Assembly: GCA_003344405.1 (NCBI GenBank) | Contig: NOWV01000350.1 | Coordinates: forward strand, 1-41,818 | Length of the DNA: 41,818 nucleotides | Reading direction: 5' to 3' | Source: Trichoplax sp. H2 | Lineage: Eukaryota > Placozoa > Uniplacotomia > Trichoplacea | Shown: positions 12,101-27,100 of the stretch, piece by piece | Numbering within the stretch: the stretch's first letter is position 1 | How the letters are laid out: each line of letters opens with the position of its first letter | Notes under the pieces: generated by a model | The model's database searches: none | Told to the model about the DNA's origin: nothing | Seen by the model: the letters and a program-made list of their open reading frames with translations, nothing else | Program-made: the position numbers and the translations under genes

Positions 12101-15100
12101 CAAACGATAAAAATACGTGTACTCCTGATAGCTCTAGCGTGGTGGAAGGTCATGATAGTCATTCATACTGTAGCTAGTGGAGAATAATATATGCGGCAGT
12201 TGGCACAGTGTCAAATTGTAAGTAATCAACCGAAAAATATTTTATTAGTTATAATTTGTGTATGGGACTTGCAAAATAATGATAGAATGTTGCTATACTA
12301 ATTGTAACTGCGGATACTGCTACGACTCTACGAGTATATAAGCAGGCAATTTTAAATGATGTAGTAATTGTATCTGCAGTCTTTCTATCATTGCATTACG
12401 CTATATAGAGCAGTAAATTTTTGTATAAGACCATGTGCCGATTAATGAATTTTTAATTTTCTACTAGCTATTGAAAGTTTTTGATCTTTTTGATCTGGTC
12501 TATATTACTATTAAGTGATAGAATATTTAATATTTACTATTGCTAGATCAAAGGAAATTGTACCAACAGCTGCTTTGCTAGAGATAAAACATAGACGTAT
12601 CAGTAACACGAGTGAATTCACTTACAAATACTAAAAACATTGTTATCAAGTACTAAACCTAAACAGATTTAGTATTTTGAGTTTTAAGAGTTTTGTAAAG
12701 TAGCGATTGAACGACTAATTATTGCAAATTCTGAAATACTTACATAATATAGTAACATTAACGGAGATGATATTTGATCCAGCAGTATTCGTTACATTGC
12801 ACTCGTAGACTCCTTCTGTTGGTTGCCTGACAGACATTAATCTCAAATTTTGGTTATTTTGTACCGCAGGACTTACTTGGCTTCCATTAGCTCGTCTCCA
12901 TATTACATTTGCCGCACTTGTATTAGAGGAGCAACTTATGATGAGATTTCGTGTTTCCAGTACAACAACATCTTGAGTTGTGTTGATGACAGGATATGGT
13001 ATAACTAAGAATGTAAATGTATTTTTAAATTTTAGTAAAATGCTATTTCTTAATTAACGAATATCGTATACATTAATTAACGAAAGAGTGCTTACGTGTA
13101 ACTGTTAAATTAGCGGTTGCTATAGTACTGCCAGCATAATTTGTTAGTTGGCACTTGTATTGCTTATCATTAATGGCTGCAACGGAAGTAATGGAAAGAA
13201 TGCCTCCTGGCAATTGACGAACATTACTTGGGAAAGGACTGCTATCGGCTGTACTCCAAGTTACATTAGCGAAACTAGTAGTAGATCTACATGTAAATGA
13301 GACATCGTTTCTTTCATCAATTACGACATCATTTGATGGAGAAATATCTACTATCGGGATATCTGCATAATTCAAAGAAGGAAATTAGTAAATAACTGAA
13401 GCTGCAACATACCTTAAATGAAGTAAAAATAGACAATGTAGTTCATGAGTAACTGCGATTGTTTACCCGAGTGATGCTACCTTCATGCAAAACTTGCTAC
13501 AGTATAGAATTAATATCAGATGATACGGGACAAAAACTGACAACTTACAAATAACTGTAACATTAATAAAGGCTGTGTTTGAACCCGCAGTATTAGATAC
13601 GTTGCAAAGATAAGTTCCATCCAATTCTGATGTGGCATTAATGAAACGCAATTCTTGACCAGATTGCACGGCAGGTGATAACGCTCGACCGTCGGCACGA
13701 ATCCATGCAACATTTGCAGCGCTAGTATTCGAAGAGCAACGTGGTGTAAGATTTGTTCCTTCAGCCACAACAACGTTAGTAGAAACGCTAATCGATGGAT
13801 ACGGTACAACTAAAGTCGATAATAAAAGAATAAATTGCTGGAGTATGTGATCTACTGTCGATGAAAAGATAATCAATTGATTAACATTCGTACTTATATT
13901 TTAAAATGTGTGAATATAACTATTACTACGCTCTATTATTCGCTAGATACTGGTGAAGTTAGTTACTTACGCGTTACTGTTAAATCTATTGGAGCCGAAC
14001 TATTTCCTGCGATATTGGAAAGTGTGCATGTGTATTGTTTGTCATTGTTGCTAGTAGCGGAACTAATAAATAGAATGCCAGTCGATGGCTCGTACACGTT
14101 GCCAGAGAATGGGCTATTATCAGAGGTTGTCCAAGATATCGCCGCAGGGCTACTAGATGAATTGCAAGCGATTGAAATATTTCTCCCTTCATCAACTCTC
14201 CAGTTTGCTGATGGTACGATATTTACAATTGGAGGATCTGTATTAAAATTTCAATATAAGTATTAAAAGTGGAATTATTGCATTACTAATCATAGGCATT
14301 ATTGATGAGAAAAGTTGCTAGGTTAATTCGTTGAAATCTAATTAATAGGTTAAGTAGTTATGTACTATTAAATATTAATTACATTTTTGCCATTATAAAT
14401 GCAATAACCTTAGAATGGCAGGTATAAAATTTTACTTACATACAACTATTAAAGTAACATCGATACTGTCACTAGCGGCAATGTTGGTTAAATTGCATAA
14501 ATATGCGCCATCATTTGACGATTCTGCAGCATTTATTGTTAAGATGCCATCACTTTGCTGGACATTACTAGCTAACGGAGTTCCATCTTTTCTTGACCAT
14601 ATTGCAGTTGTTTCATTTATGCTAGAATTGGATGAACATACTATCCTTGTTAGGTGACCACTTACCGTATAATACACTCTGGGTGTTGATAAATGTCCTA
14701 TTGGTGGTGCTATACAGGCGAAAGACAGTTAGCTTAGCATTTTATACAAGTTAATAATAAATATGTATGGAAAGAGATTATTGAATGAATAAATATTAAA
14801 CACAAACATGCCAGAACTAAATTAATTTGTTACACTTTCTAAATTATTGTATAAATTTTTATTCTAAAATCAAATTTAAATACGTTTTGGGCAGTAGAAT
14901 AAAAAGTGTTTTTAATACTTACAAACAATTTTGATTTGTATAGGTGAATCAATCGCTCCGGCAATATTAGTAATATTACAAATGTAAGATTGAGACATTG
15001 ACGGAATAGTATTATAAAATTCTAGCATCCCATTTCCTTTATCTATGACGTTATTAGGCAAAGGTCGATCGCCTGGCAAATGCCATCTTACAGACGATAC

Positions 15101-18100
15101 TGCGACTGTAGTATTACAAGAGACAGTAAAATTTTTTCCCACAGGTTGCTGGACAATCCGCGAAGGGTAAAATTTGACAATAGCAGGCGTATCTATATAA
15201 TATTTCGAAATAAATCATGAATTGTATTTTGATTATAATTAATTAATCGTATTCTCAGGTAGGTAATTTATAACGGCAGTGAGTACTTCTGAAAACAATT
15301 ATATTTCGATTAATAATGTTCTAACCTATGATCGTTAAGGTAGCAGTTGCACTAGCTCTTCCTGCTGAATTAACTAAGATGCAAACGAAATCTCCGGTGT
15401 TATTTGTGGTTGAGTTCGTAAAGACGATAGTATCGTTGTTTCCAAGAAAGTTAACATTGTCTTGGAATACTCTTCCATCTTTTCTACTCCATTCAGCCTT
15501 GGCTGCATCTGTTGATGATTTACATGTGAACTGTACGTCTTCACCAACTGCAGCTTCCGTATTAGTCTCAGGGGTAATCACGGCCACAGGTATAGCTGTT
15601 TGTAGTATTGACTTTAGAATTTTACTAGAAACTAAATGATCTTACAATTTTTAATTTGATCTTACCTATAACAATTAATTGTGCGTCTCTACTAACAGAA
15701 CCAGCGATGTTATTTAGAGTACATCTGTAGCTGATTTGATTTCCTTTGTTTGCATTAGTAATCGTCAAGTTGCCATCACCTTTATCAATACTATTAGGCG
15801 GTAATGGACTTCCACTTGCTGTAGTCCATCGAATGCTAGCTGGTGAACTTGTTGAGTTACATATAAATGTTATAGCCTCCCCAACGTTAATCGTTACTGC
15901 AGAACTAGGCAAGATCTGTGCTTCAGGAATATCTATCGTAAGGTACAAAATTTTATGTTAGTGCAAAAATACCAAAAATAGATAGCAAATTGCTTGTATT
16001 AAAATAGGAGGGTAGGGCTGCTTTATTTGAAGGTTTAAAATTAATGTACGTATATTACTTACGATGAACAGTTAAAACTGAAGTTGCAGAATCAGACCCA
16101 GCTGAATTTGTAATTAGACATGTGTATTGGCCGCTATCTGCAGATGTCGGATTGGTTATGGCCAGTACTTCTCCATTAGTGCTGACAACAGTGTTACTCT
16201 GCAATGGACTTCCGGTGCTCCTAGACCATGCAATACTGCCACCAGTTGTATTTGAAATGCAAGAAATATGTGCCTTTGCTCCAGCAGCTACAGTTTGGCT
16301 CGTAGGTGAAATATGAGCTACTGGCGGTACTAAAAATTAAGAAAATATAAGAAATAAAATTTTAAAGAAATACTATTGCCATTTCAATGAATAGTATTCT
16401 AATTTGTTTCATGCAAGTTATTACGATTACTTTCATGTCCGTAACATACTAATCTATAAAAAATAGTTTTAAGTTCTGTTGATTTAATGAGTAAGAACAG
16501 ATAACTTAAAAGTTAATTCTATTTAAATGCATTATTCGGTTATAATATGGTATAATTATATATGAATTTAACAAAACAAGAAGCACAATGCAATCTTAGC
16601 AAAGTTACAAATAGATCCTTATAGAAAAGTATAAATGGTGTACAATATTAATAATATTGACAGTATAGCAGCGATCAATGTTGTACAGATTGCAAAAGTC
16701 GTTGTAGATAAATTTTAGTATCGTGGAAACTAATGTGAAATACTATAATCCTAGAATCCTAAAATCGCATTCTTATACTATGGACAGTAAATAGAATTGA
16801 TGCAGTTTAAAAATTTTTGTTAGAGACTATTTGGCTCATAAACAGACTAAGAGTATAAGTAATTAAAATAAAGTAGTAAGGATTGCTCTTGAAATCATGA
16901 TCTGCTGTTTTATAAAATTTTTTAGCTTTATCAAGGCAAAAAATTTGACTTGTTTAGAATTTTTCGTGAAATGCACTTGTCGAGAAAATTAAAAACAGGT
17001 TTAATGCTAGCGGCTATCTTTGAGCTTAATATTGTTAGTGCATTTGAAAAGATTTTATCTTGATATAGAATCTATATATCTTACTGTACTAGTACAGACT
17101 GTTGCAGTTGGAGATATATTATGAATCTATAATAGTGTGTGTATCCAGCAGCCTTTTACTGATTGTGATGAAATAATATAAATAAAACCCTTACATATAA
17201 CGGTTAAAGATACGATTATCAATCGTGAACCGGCGATATTTGTTAAAGTACATCGAAATCCGCGTTCGTCACTTCCTATCGCACTTTGAATAATCAGACT
17301 TCCATTACTATTTTGTCTATAACGACTAGTTAAGGCAGCGCCATTGCTAAAGGTCCAAGTAGCCGCAGCATCGCTTGTATTCGAGTAACAGTTAAATTGA
17401 ACAAATTCGCCTTGATTAACGGTTTGACTTACGGATGGTATCACAATTGGATATGGTCGTACTAGTATGAGATAGATTTTAGTATTTTAAAATTTATGTA
17501 GCTGTTCCTCATATACATGAATGAAAAGATACATTATTCAACATCGTACCTATGACGAAAAGTTCTGTAATAGCGCTATCTTCACCAGCCTGGTTACGAA
17601 CCGTACATCGATATTGGCCTCTCATAGAATAATCGATGCTAGACAAACCCAAAATACCATTAGTAATAATAGAACTACTCGGTAAGTTATTGCCATCAAC
17701 TCTACTCCAAGTAATATTGCCAGGACTACTAGTGGAGTTGCAGAAGAAAGAGGCTTTTGCAGTTTCTGCCGTAGTTTGATTTCGTGGGCTTACAAACGCT
17801 ACGGGTGGATCTAAATAATTGATTATGGATAAACTTGTTTTATATCTGCAGCAAATGTTCATGAATCGTGCTGGTCTATTTTTGGTACTAATTAAACCTA
17901 ATTCTGACGACTGATGTTAGCGTAATTATAGGCTCATAAGCGTAAAGCTCTTTCTTCACTTACAAACGACAATCACCGACATCGTTGCTTGATTAACTCC
18001 AGCAATATTAGCCACAATACAAATATACCGCCTGTTGTTCTCGCTAGCAGCCACAATAATTTCCAAATTGCCTGAATTTTGTTCAACCTCATTACGGAAT

Positions 18101-21100
18101 GGTGTGTTATCTGCTCGTCTCCACCTAACCGTGGCTTGACTAGTGCTAGAATAACACCGAATTGTAGTATTCTGGCCAGCAGTAATTGCAATCGCGTTTG
18201 ATGGCGAAATTACAGCAAATGGTTGGCCTAATTTCAAGTAAACAATTAGTGAAAGTTATGAGTATAAGTTACTAATCTCAATTGGTTCATAAAAATAAAA
18301 AATTTGAAGATTCAGGTAATCTTATAAGAACTTTGACATCTATTTGACGAACAACGAGACACTCAATCGGCTTAAGATTATTTAAATGTCGTAGCATTTT
18401 TCTAGAATTATTCTTACCTATTACATTTATAAATGTTATACCAGTATTTGATCCAAATGAATTTGTGATGTTGCAAACATATTCTCCAGAATCCTGTTGA
18501 CTAGCAGATGTAATAACTAAATTGTTGTTCGAATCCTGATTTACATTACTGGGTAATTGGCTAGCCCCGGCTTTGTACCAGGTAATTTGGCCTGGACTAG
18601 TGACTGATGCACATGAAAATGTTCTGTTTGCACCTTCTACTATACTACCGTTTATTGGAGATATTCTTACTTCTGGAAGCACTATAAATGTTAAAAATAA
18701 TTTCAAATCAGTAAAATACTTAAAATGATATAAATATGTTATCGTAGCTTCTGTAATTAAAATATCTATAATATTGCATTTATTATTTGAAATCATTTAC
18801 CAACAACAATTAATCTTGCAGTTATTCTCGTCATTCCGGCAATATTCCCCAAAGAGCAAATGAAACTAGCATTATTAGTTCTTGCAGCTGAAGTAAAAGT
18901 CAGCGAGCCCGAACCGTCTACGATGACATTACTTCCTAGTGCACCGCCATCACTTCTTGACCATATGACGCTGGCGTTACTTGAGTTTGAATAGCAGTTA
19001 AAACTGGCATTTCCTCCTTCGTTAACTTGAATTGTTGTAAAAGGCTTGATGACAGGGACAGGTAACGCTAATTTTGAAATATACAGTCATCAGCTTTTAT
19101 AATTAACTTTAACATCTGCTGGAACTAATTCATATCTTATCGATTGAAATCTCGTCAAGTTTACATTACTGCTACTTTTGCTTTTGTACATACCAACAAT
19201 GGTTACAGTAGAAGTAGTAGAGCTTTGACCTGCAGGATTTACAGTAGTACACCGATATACACCGCTGTTTTCTCGTGTCGATGCATTAAGACTTAAAACT
19301 CCATCTGGTGATATGACTGCAGAATTTGGAAGAGTCCCGTCATCTCGACTCCAAGTAATATTAACTCTATCAGGGCCGGTTGCGGAATTAATTGTAGAAG
19401 AACACTGAACCTGAATAATTGTACTGCTTTCCGCAATATTAACGGCAGTAGGATTTACAGCTGCTTGAGGGGGTACTATCATAAAAAATCAAGTGAACAT
19501 TAGCCAGTAAATAAATAGCAATGCAGCCTTTTACAAATTGCTACTTTAATAAGCTACACAAAGATATTTACCTATCACAAACAAAGTCACATTTTTCGAA
19601 TCTCTTCCGGCGGTATTATTTAAATTACAAGTGTAACTTCCGGAATCGCTAGATTGAGCCGAAATTATATTTAGTACTCCATTATCAGTGTGTCTTGCAT
19701 TGCCCAAGAGCAGATTGCTGCCTGTGGTAAGCCAAATAATATCCGCTGGACTTGTAGTAGAACTGCATGCAAATGAAACGTTGCTATTTTGATTGACTAT
19801 AAGATTACTTGGAGTAATTTGAACGACCGGAATTACTAGATAAACAAGAGGTAGTTATTAGAATTAGGAATCTTAAATAGTTCTGGAATACTTGATAGTG
19901 GTATTCTCTAAGAAGACAAATATTATTTCGATCCTAATAAATACACGTCTTCTCTAGTCCTGATTAACTTACGAGTAACAGACAAATTTCCAACAGCAGT
20001 GATGTTCGCTGCTCGATTCGATACCACACAAACATATCTTCCTTCATCTACAGCATTCGCTGATCTGATTATTAGCGTACCATTAGGGTAAGTAATGGTA
20101 TTATTTGGTAATGGACTTCCATCGATCTTTGTCCAACGAAATGCAACACCAGATGTTGTTGACGAGCAGTCGAATTGACCTACTATATTTTGATTAATTA
20201 CTTGAGCTGGTGGTGTTATTATAACGTTCTTTGGAATTTCTGGAAATGAATCAAGGTAGATTTTTTACTAAATTGGAATTGGTTACTATGCTATTAAATC
20301 GGGTTTTTTCCTCACCTAGAACTTCTAAATAGGCTATTGCTACAACAGTACCCACTACATTTGTTAAATTGCACTGGTAGGCCTTTTCATCTGACAATTG
20401 GACTGCACCAATTGTCATTGATCCATCAGAAGCCGTAATTATCCTGCTGTTATTGATATTAACCCATGTAGCATTGGCCGCACTACCTGAAGACCTACAT
20501 GTAAATTTGGCATTTTCGCCTTCAACGATGGATACATTGAATGCTGGTAGAATTGATGGCGTAGGTAAATCTGTGAAAATAAACTGTCTTGTATTAGCTA
20601 AAAATAGGTGAATACTGATTAATTCTTTACGGCTAGGATGTTTTCGTAAAACATTAATAGCAAGTCCATCTAAACTATACCATTCTTGATGACTTTAGAA
20701 GTAGCTTGTGATGTTCCTTCAGTATTATTAGCTTGACATATGTAAGTATCAATATCTTCATCTTTAAGGAACGGAATGATAAAGATGCTCGAGGAATTGC
20801 TATTGGAAGGAACGGATTGCAATGCTTGACCACTTAATCTTTTCCACGATATTACAGCTACAGGCGAGGCTGCAATATGACAAGTAAGGGTAACTGATGA
20901 TCCTCCTTGAGCAGTAATAGAATCAGGCACGACCTTAACAAAGGGCTTGAAATTTCCTAAACAACAGCGAAGGAAAAACATTATTTTCTCATTGACTTTT
21001 ATTTATTCCATGGTAATAACTACGGTAAAATTAATATTTTTCCTGGCTCTATTAGATACCTGGGTCAACAGCTAATGTAGCAACAACATTTCTTTCTCCA

Positions 21101-24100
21101 GCAGCGTTCCTAGCTGTACAAGTATACGTAGCAGCATCATCAACAGTAGCTGGATTAAGACGAAAGGATCCCGAAGTTGGATTAACTTGTAAAAATGGCG
21201 ACAAATTTTCAGACCGTGACCAAGAATAAGTGATTGGTTGATATCCAGATGCACTGCATGTGAAACTGGCTTGATTTCCCGCTGTAACCCGTAAACTTTT
21301 AGGTACTATAGTAGGTTTTGGCGTTCCTTTAGCTGATATTTCGGATGAAGGATTCCCGATACGATGAAAATTGTTATAAATAATGTGAAAAAAGATTCGT
21401 CTATTTAATATATAAGGTAATCTGAAGATTTAAGTTTTCTAACCTCTGGCAATTACATGGGTACTATCCCAAGCCAGCCCTTCAGGACTAAATCCGCTAC
21501 AGTTATAAGTCCTATTCTGGATTTTAATCTGATTGAATATCAGATCGATTCTTTTGAAGCCGATTCTTTGGATATTAACAGTTTTTGATAGATTGGAACC
21601 ATCAGTAGCAGACCACTGTAGGGTAGGTGGAGGATTACCGGAACAATTGCATACAATTTGAACTCTGTCATCTTCGTTTACGTCCAAGCTAGTAGGTTGT
21701 ACACTAACTTGGGGCGGGGTGGGTACTATATCAACATACCAAACACAAATTGTAGTATGTGTTAAATTACAAGAGTTTAAATTTTCATTAAGATCACTCA
21801 TATTGTGTAACATTCATATATTGAGAGGTAGAAAAACTTTAAATTTATTAATAGACCAAGCTAAACGTAAATCATCTTTCATACCCCCAAAGATTATAAA
21901 GCCGTATGCTAATGCAGTACTCCATCGATTAGATGAAAAGCATTTGTACTCTCCAGAATCTAACTCCGTTCCATTCCGGATTTCTACAACACCAAATCTG
22001 TCAATGAATTGAGATGGCAAAGGTTCATTTTCTCGACCACGACTCCATGCTATAACGTTGGGAGGTTCACTACAACTGCTACAATTCCAGACACCACTGC
22101 CATATTGTGGTAGCCTATAAACAGTCGTTCCAATGATCGGTTGCAATCTGCAATTACTTGGTACTCGATTAATTTCTGTTTTAAACAAAATTTATGAATC
22201 ATTATTTAATTTTTAACGTTCTATCAAAGTATCTAATCCTCACCATTAACTTTTAAGGTTGCAAAAGCATTAACGCTGCCGTACGGATTAGATACGGCAC
22301 ATTGAATATATCCGCTGTCGGATCCGTGAAGATCGATTAAATTTAGGATAGCTTCCTTCGAGTTTAAAACTCTAGCCATGCGAGTATTATCAGGAATCGT
22401 TCTCCAAATAATGGAGATGGGATTAGCTCCGGTAATTTGGCATCGAAACGTGACATTACTTGCATCATCTACAAGGGCAGCATCAGGTGAAATTGTAGCC
22501 GTCGGAGGTGTTCTATCTGCAAAATTTACAATAATTACGAAATTTAAATATGGCAATTTTAATATGAATTATAAATGCTAAGCTACTTCTTTACTAATCT
22601 TAAAATTAACAAAACCCTCAAATATTGTTTGATGCCGATAATAAAATCTTAAACAATGCTTACGCGTACCTATAACACATTTTCCTCCTGGAACCCGTGG
22701 ATTGCCAATATATCCGACTGCACATCTATGATTTTATGTGAGTAACCATATGAAAAGTTTTAAAGCAGTAAACTTACATTAGCTATAAATAAAAAGGCCA
22801 AGCAAACTTTCTTCTTGAAATATAATTGGAGATGAACTACGATTATAAAGAAAATTAACATGTGTTTTCTTACTCTCCACAATCGAGTCCCGTATATCCC
22901 GGTTGGCAATTTGTGCAATTAATTGCTCCGCTATTGCTCGCTGTGCAAGTGTCACTAAAGCTGTTATTGAGAGAATTAAGCAAAAATAATTATAATAATT
23001 AATGAAATTGTTAAAAACTGTTCTATCTAAGCAGGCAGCTAACTATTTCTTTAAAAATTATCTTACCGATTGGATGTTATATTTAGAGGACAAGGACATG
23101 GCTTACAATCATCTATAGTGCCTACTGTTGCGTTCCCATAATAGCCAAGAGCACAGAATTCGCAGTGATCGCCAGTTGTACTAAAGTGACAGCCCTATGC
23201 AAAGGTAATGGTATGCAGACATTAAAAATGGGAAAGCATCGGTGTTAATCTTAAGCATAATATACATATATAGTAATTTGTTAATATAGAACAACGTCAA
23301 TCATTTTTCAACAGTTTAAATACACAGTTATACCAGTAAATTTACCGTGCACGTTCCTACTACAGTGTCGCAGGTCGCACTATGACCATTACATCGACAC
23401 GAGATGCACTCGCTTCGCACTCGTAAGGAAGAATCTTTAAGCGTATATCCAGCATCACATTCCTATCCATTTGGGATGTAAATAGAATAAATGTATCAGC
23501 AAATACAATTACGTTTTTGATTTGTTGGCTATATGTGAAAATAGGTGTCATAGAAATTGATTCTAATTACCGTGCATGAAGTACCAATATATCCTGTACT
23601 ACAAGAACACACTTCAACATCATGTGCACTAGGTCTATTTGAATTTCCAACAAATCCATTATCCATCTCAATACCAAAGATGCTATATGAAAATAAAGAA
23701 TTGTTTTATAAGATATACAATTTGAAAATATTGAACTATCAATCTGATATGTAGTAGTATACCATAAGCTGTACTGTGCAATTTTGCATATAATATGAAA
23801 TAACGTGATCATAAATGAAATTTTTATTACAGCCATAGCATAGATTCTTCGAATTGATAATTTCTTTTTTGCAATACAAGTGTATAATTGTTCAGGATAT
23901 TACAATTTTACGATAGCATGAATCAAATATTAACTTATAAAAATATCTGTATTTGTCAATTAGATAGCAACACAAAATGTAGATATTTCATGCTTTAAAT
24001 TTACCTAGTAGTTAGCCAGTTCTGATTATACTTTGCCCGGATGCGTATATATTCGATATCTGCCAGCGCCAGAAGAACTTCATCTCTGGTTGCTGCATCA

Positions 24101-27100
24101 CCTGTAGATTCCAAATTCCAATTTTTCTGCAATAGATAAGGTATTGAATAATATTCTGAAGGTTAGTTATTCAGCAAGACAGGACTAAATAATTTTTCAG
24201 TGCCTGTAACTTTAAATATCTCTACGATGTTTATTGTTATGCGGTCATGATGCAAATAAATTTTACTTTAGTAACAAATATCTCTTAAATTTTAGGAATG
24301 AACGCTATCACACGACTTAATTAACAAATTGTTTGAGTAAATAATCTTTCATACCTCTGTTAAAACAATAGAAAATGCATGCCTTGAATTTGCTGCAAGT
24401 ATTTGCTGGCGACCATCAAAATATTGTAATATAATACCACTACCCTATCAATTTTATTATAAATCTCATACGATCAGAAAAGGCCGTTACGCTTTATCAA
24501 GAATATAGATTATGAGTCTGGGATTTAAGGGAGCAACAGTAACTTAAGAAATACAAAATAAATTGCACTGATAGTTCAACAAGGTTCTTACCTTAATCTC
24601 AACGTCCGGACCGCTTACTGATGTTTCGTTGGCATTATTATTTGCATCTGTATATGATATTGCATATCTCAGCTGTCCGCCATATGCAGTAACCTTTAAT
24701 ATTCAATTAAATGAAAAAAGTATTGTAAGCTAGTTTCAAATCTATATATGCGTAGTAGTAATTGATGATAAATAATTTTCAAGTTACTGCTTACTACCTT
24801 ATTTCCTCGAAATAAATTTGGAAGGTACCAATAATACATGGTACCATTGAAGTCAGGCATATACCTAGTAAACTTGAGACTGTTAGAACTAACATTGACA
24901 CTAAAATACTGCCCATCTCGATTTCCCAAATAAGTTTCTTGATCATTGCCAAAAATGAAGTTGTTGATATCACTTTGACCGATAAATATTTGTTGTAGCT
25001 GAACAATTTATTGAGTAATTCATCTTTTAGATATCTTGATTGCATAAGATATGCTAAAAGGTTTGTTATTACCTAACAACCCTATTACCTCGACTTTTGT
25101 AATAATATAAAATGGCAAAAATTGTTGCTTACATTGCCTCTGTTATAAGGAGCGCTAGAACAGGCGTTGGCACGTCCATTACAAAAACATTTTAAGCAAC
25201 CATCTGAGTGGGTTGCTTGTAAATCGAATGTTCCTGATTTACATCGATCGCATCGAATACCTTCAACATTATCCTATAGATTGAATTATTCAGGGCCAAT
25301 TAAATGAAACAGATTTCAATAATGAATTTCGATAATAACAAATGCGACGAATGCGGTACCTTGCAAAAACATTGGCGTGAGGTAGGACTACACGAATAGT
25401 TTAAGCTTCCTCTCATATCACAATTGCAGTATAATGAAACTAAAAATTTACATATATATTAGTATTACTTAATCCTCTTATTAATAATATATTTGGAGTA
25501 GCTAATTACCATAACATATGAAATCGTATGGATATCTTTGATCCATCACGTAAAAATTATAAAAATTTAACTGCTTTATATTACAACATAATAGAATTTT
25601 GCTATCATAAATTTTTAAACGCTATTCAGAAAGTTTCAATTTCGAAGAACGATACTTACTATCTACACATGATCCTCCTGGAGTATTTGGATTACCGGTA
25701 TAACCTGGAGCACACCTGTTACGAAGCAAAGATACAAATCTTTAATAATCGCAAAAATCAATTACAAAGCAGTTTTCTAAATTAAATAAGTAATGTTCGT
25801 ATAGGCTACAAATGTATTTATAAATAATGATTTACCTTTCACAGTTCAGGCCAACATAACCTGTATTACAATTTTGACATGTTATGCTACCATTGGCAGA
25901 TTGTATACAGCCTTGGCTGAATCTATTGAAATATTAATAGCTTTTTTTTTAACTAAATACTTCAAATTGGAATATGTCTTACCAAAGGAGAATTCTATCA
26001 CATAATTTATGAACTATTCTGTTAAAATAAGTACACATTTATGTATACGTTTACTTCGAAGTGATTATAAATATTCAACTTTAAAGGAAAAATATACACT
26101 ATAAGAATGGAGGTACTGTAATTGTAAAAATGCCCTAATACCTTATGACGCTGGATATTAATAAAAGCTTCATAATGTTTATGCAGATTGATTTGTACGA
26201 TAAAATATCTTTAGTATTTATTTGAAGAAAAGTATTTTATTCTATAACTAAGGTCTGATTATATAGTTATAGGTGGTCTTATTGCCGTAAATAAACTAAA
26301 TTAAATGTATTTAAAATCTGCAGAGAGTAATCAGAGACTCTTTAACTATCAAACTTTACAAAATTGACAAACTATCCATACCCGACTAAATTTCACAAAA
26401 AGTTAACATTTTGTGAAGTTGGGATCATTGAATAATTTCTGTGAGAACTTAGAATTCATTTCGCTTCTTTGAGGTCAATTGCTATTCTACTATTCTTAAA
26501 TTCTGTCTTAAATTAAAAGCGTTTTCTAAATTCTGTCTTGACTGTTACAATTATTTGAGAATTGGATTTAAATTATACTGAATAGTACAAGGTACTTTTA
26601 TAACGTAGCTATAAATGCTGTAAATACTGTAGGTTTCTAATATTTAAAGCAAATCCATTTCAACTACATCTTATTTACGGCTAAAGTCTAATTTCGATAA
26701 TTTCCAGATTCCAATCACAAAAGTAATTTTAGTCATAGTAATAGATCCATACTTAATAACATCTGATACAAGAAAACAAGAAAACTTTCGTCAACATCAA
26801 TCAGAAAGTGCTTATCTTTTAAAACGAGAACTAGAGCATTGCGGCTTAAAGTACTTTAGTACGATATTTATCTGATCAGCTTTGTATTACAATAGCTAAT
26901 GTTGAAGGTAAAGATGAAGTAACTTCTATGGAAATAATACTTCTCTGATTTCTATCAGATAATATATTTTTGTATGTACTGATATTACAATTATCTATAA
27001 TGCTGTATATGGTTCTATAAATTACTGTGTACTTTTATAGAATTATCCATTCAACGAGAATCATTGGTATTATAATTTCTCTACAAACTAACTGAAGTTT

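Noticed and set aside
25528-25785. Plus-strand 85-codon frame covering exon 40
   Set aside because: The minus strand encodes an LE repeat here with matched 56-bp sister exons. The plus frame has no recognisable feature.
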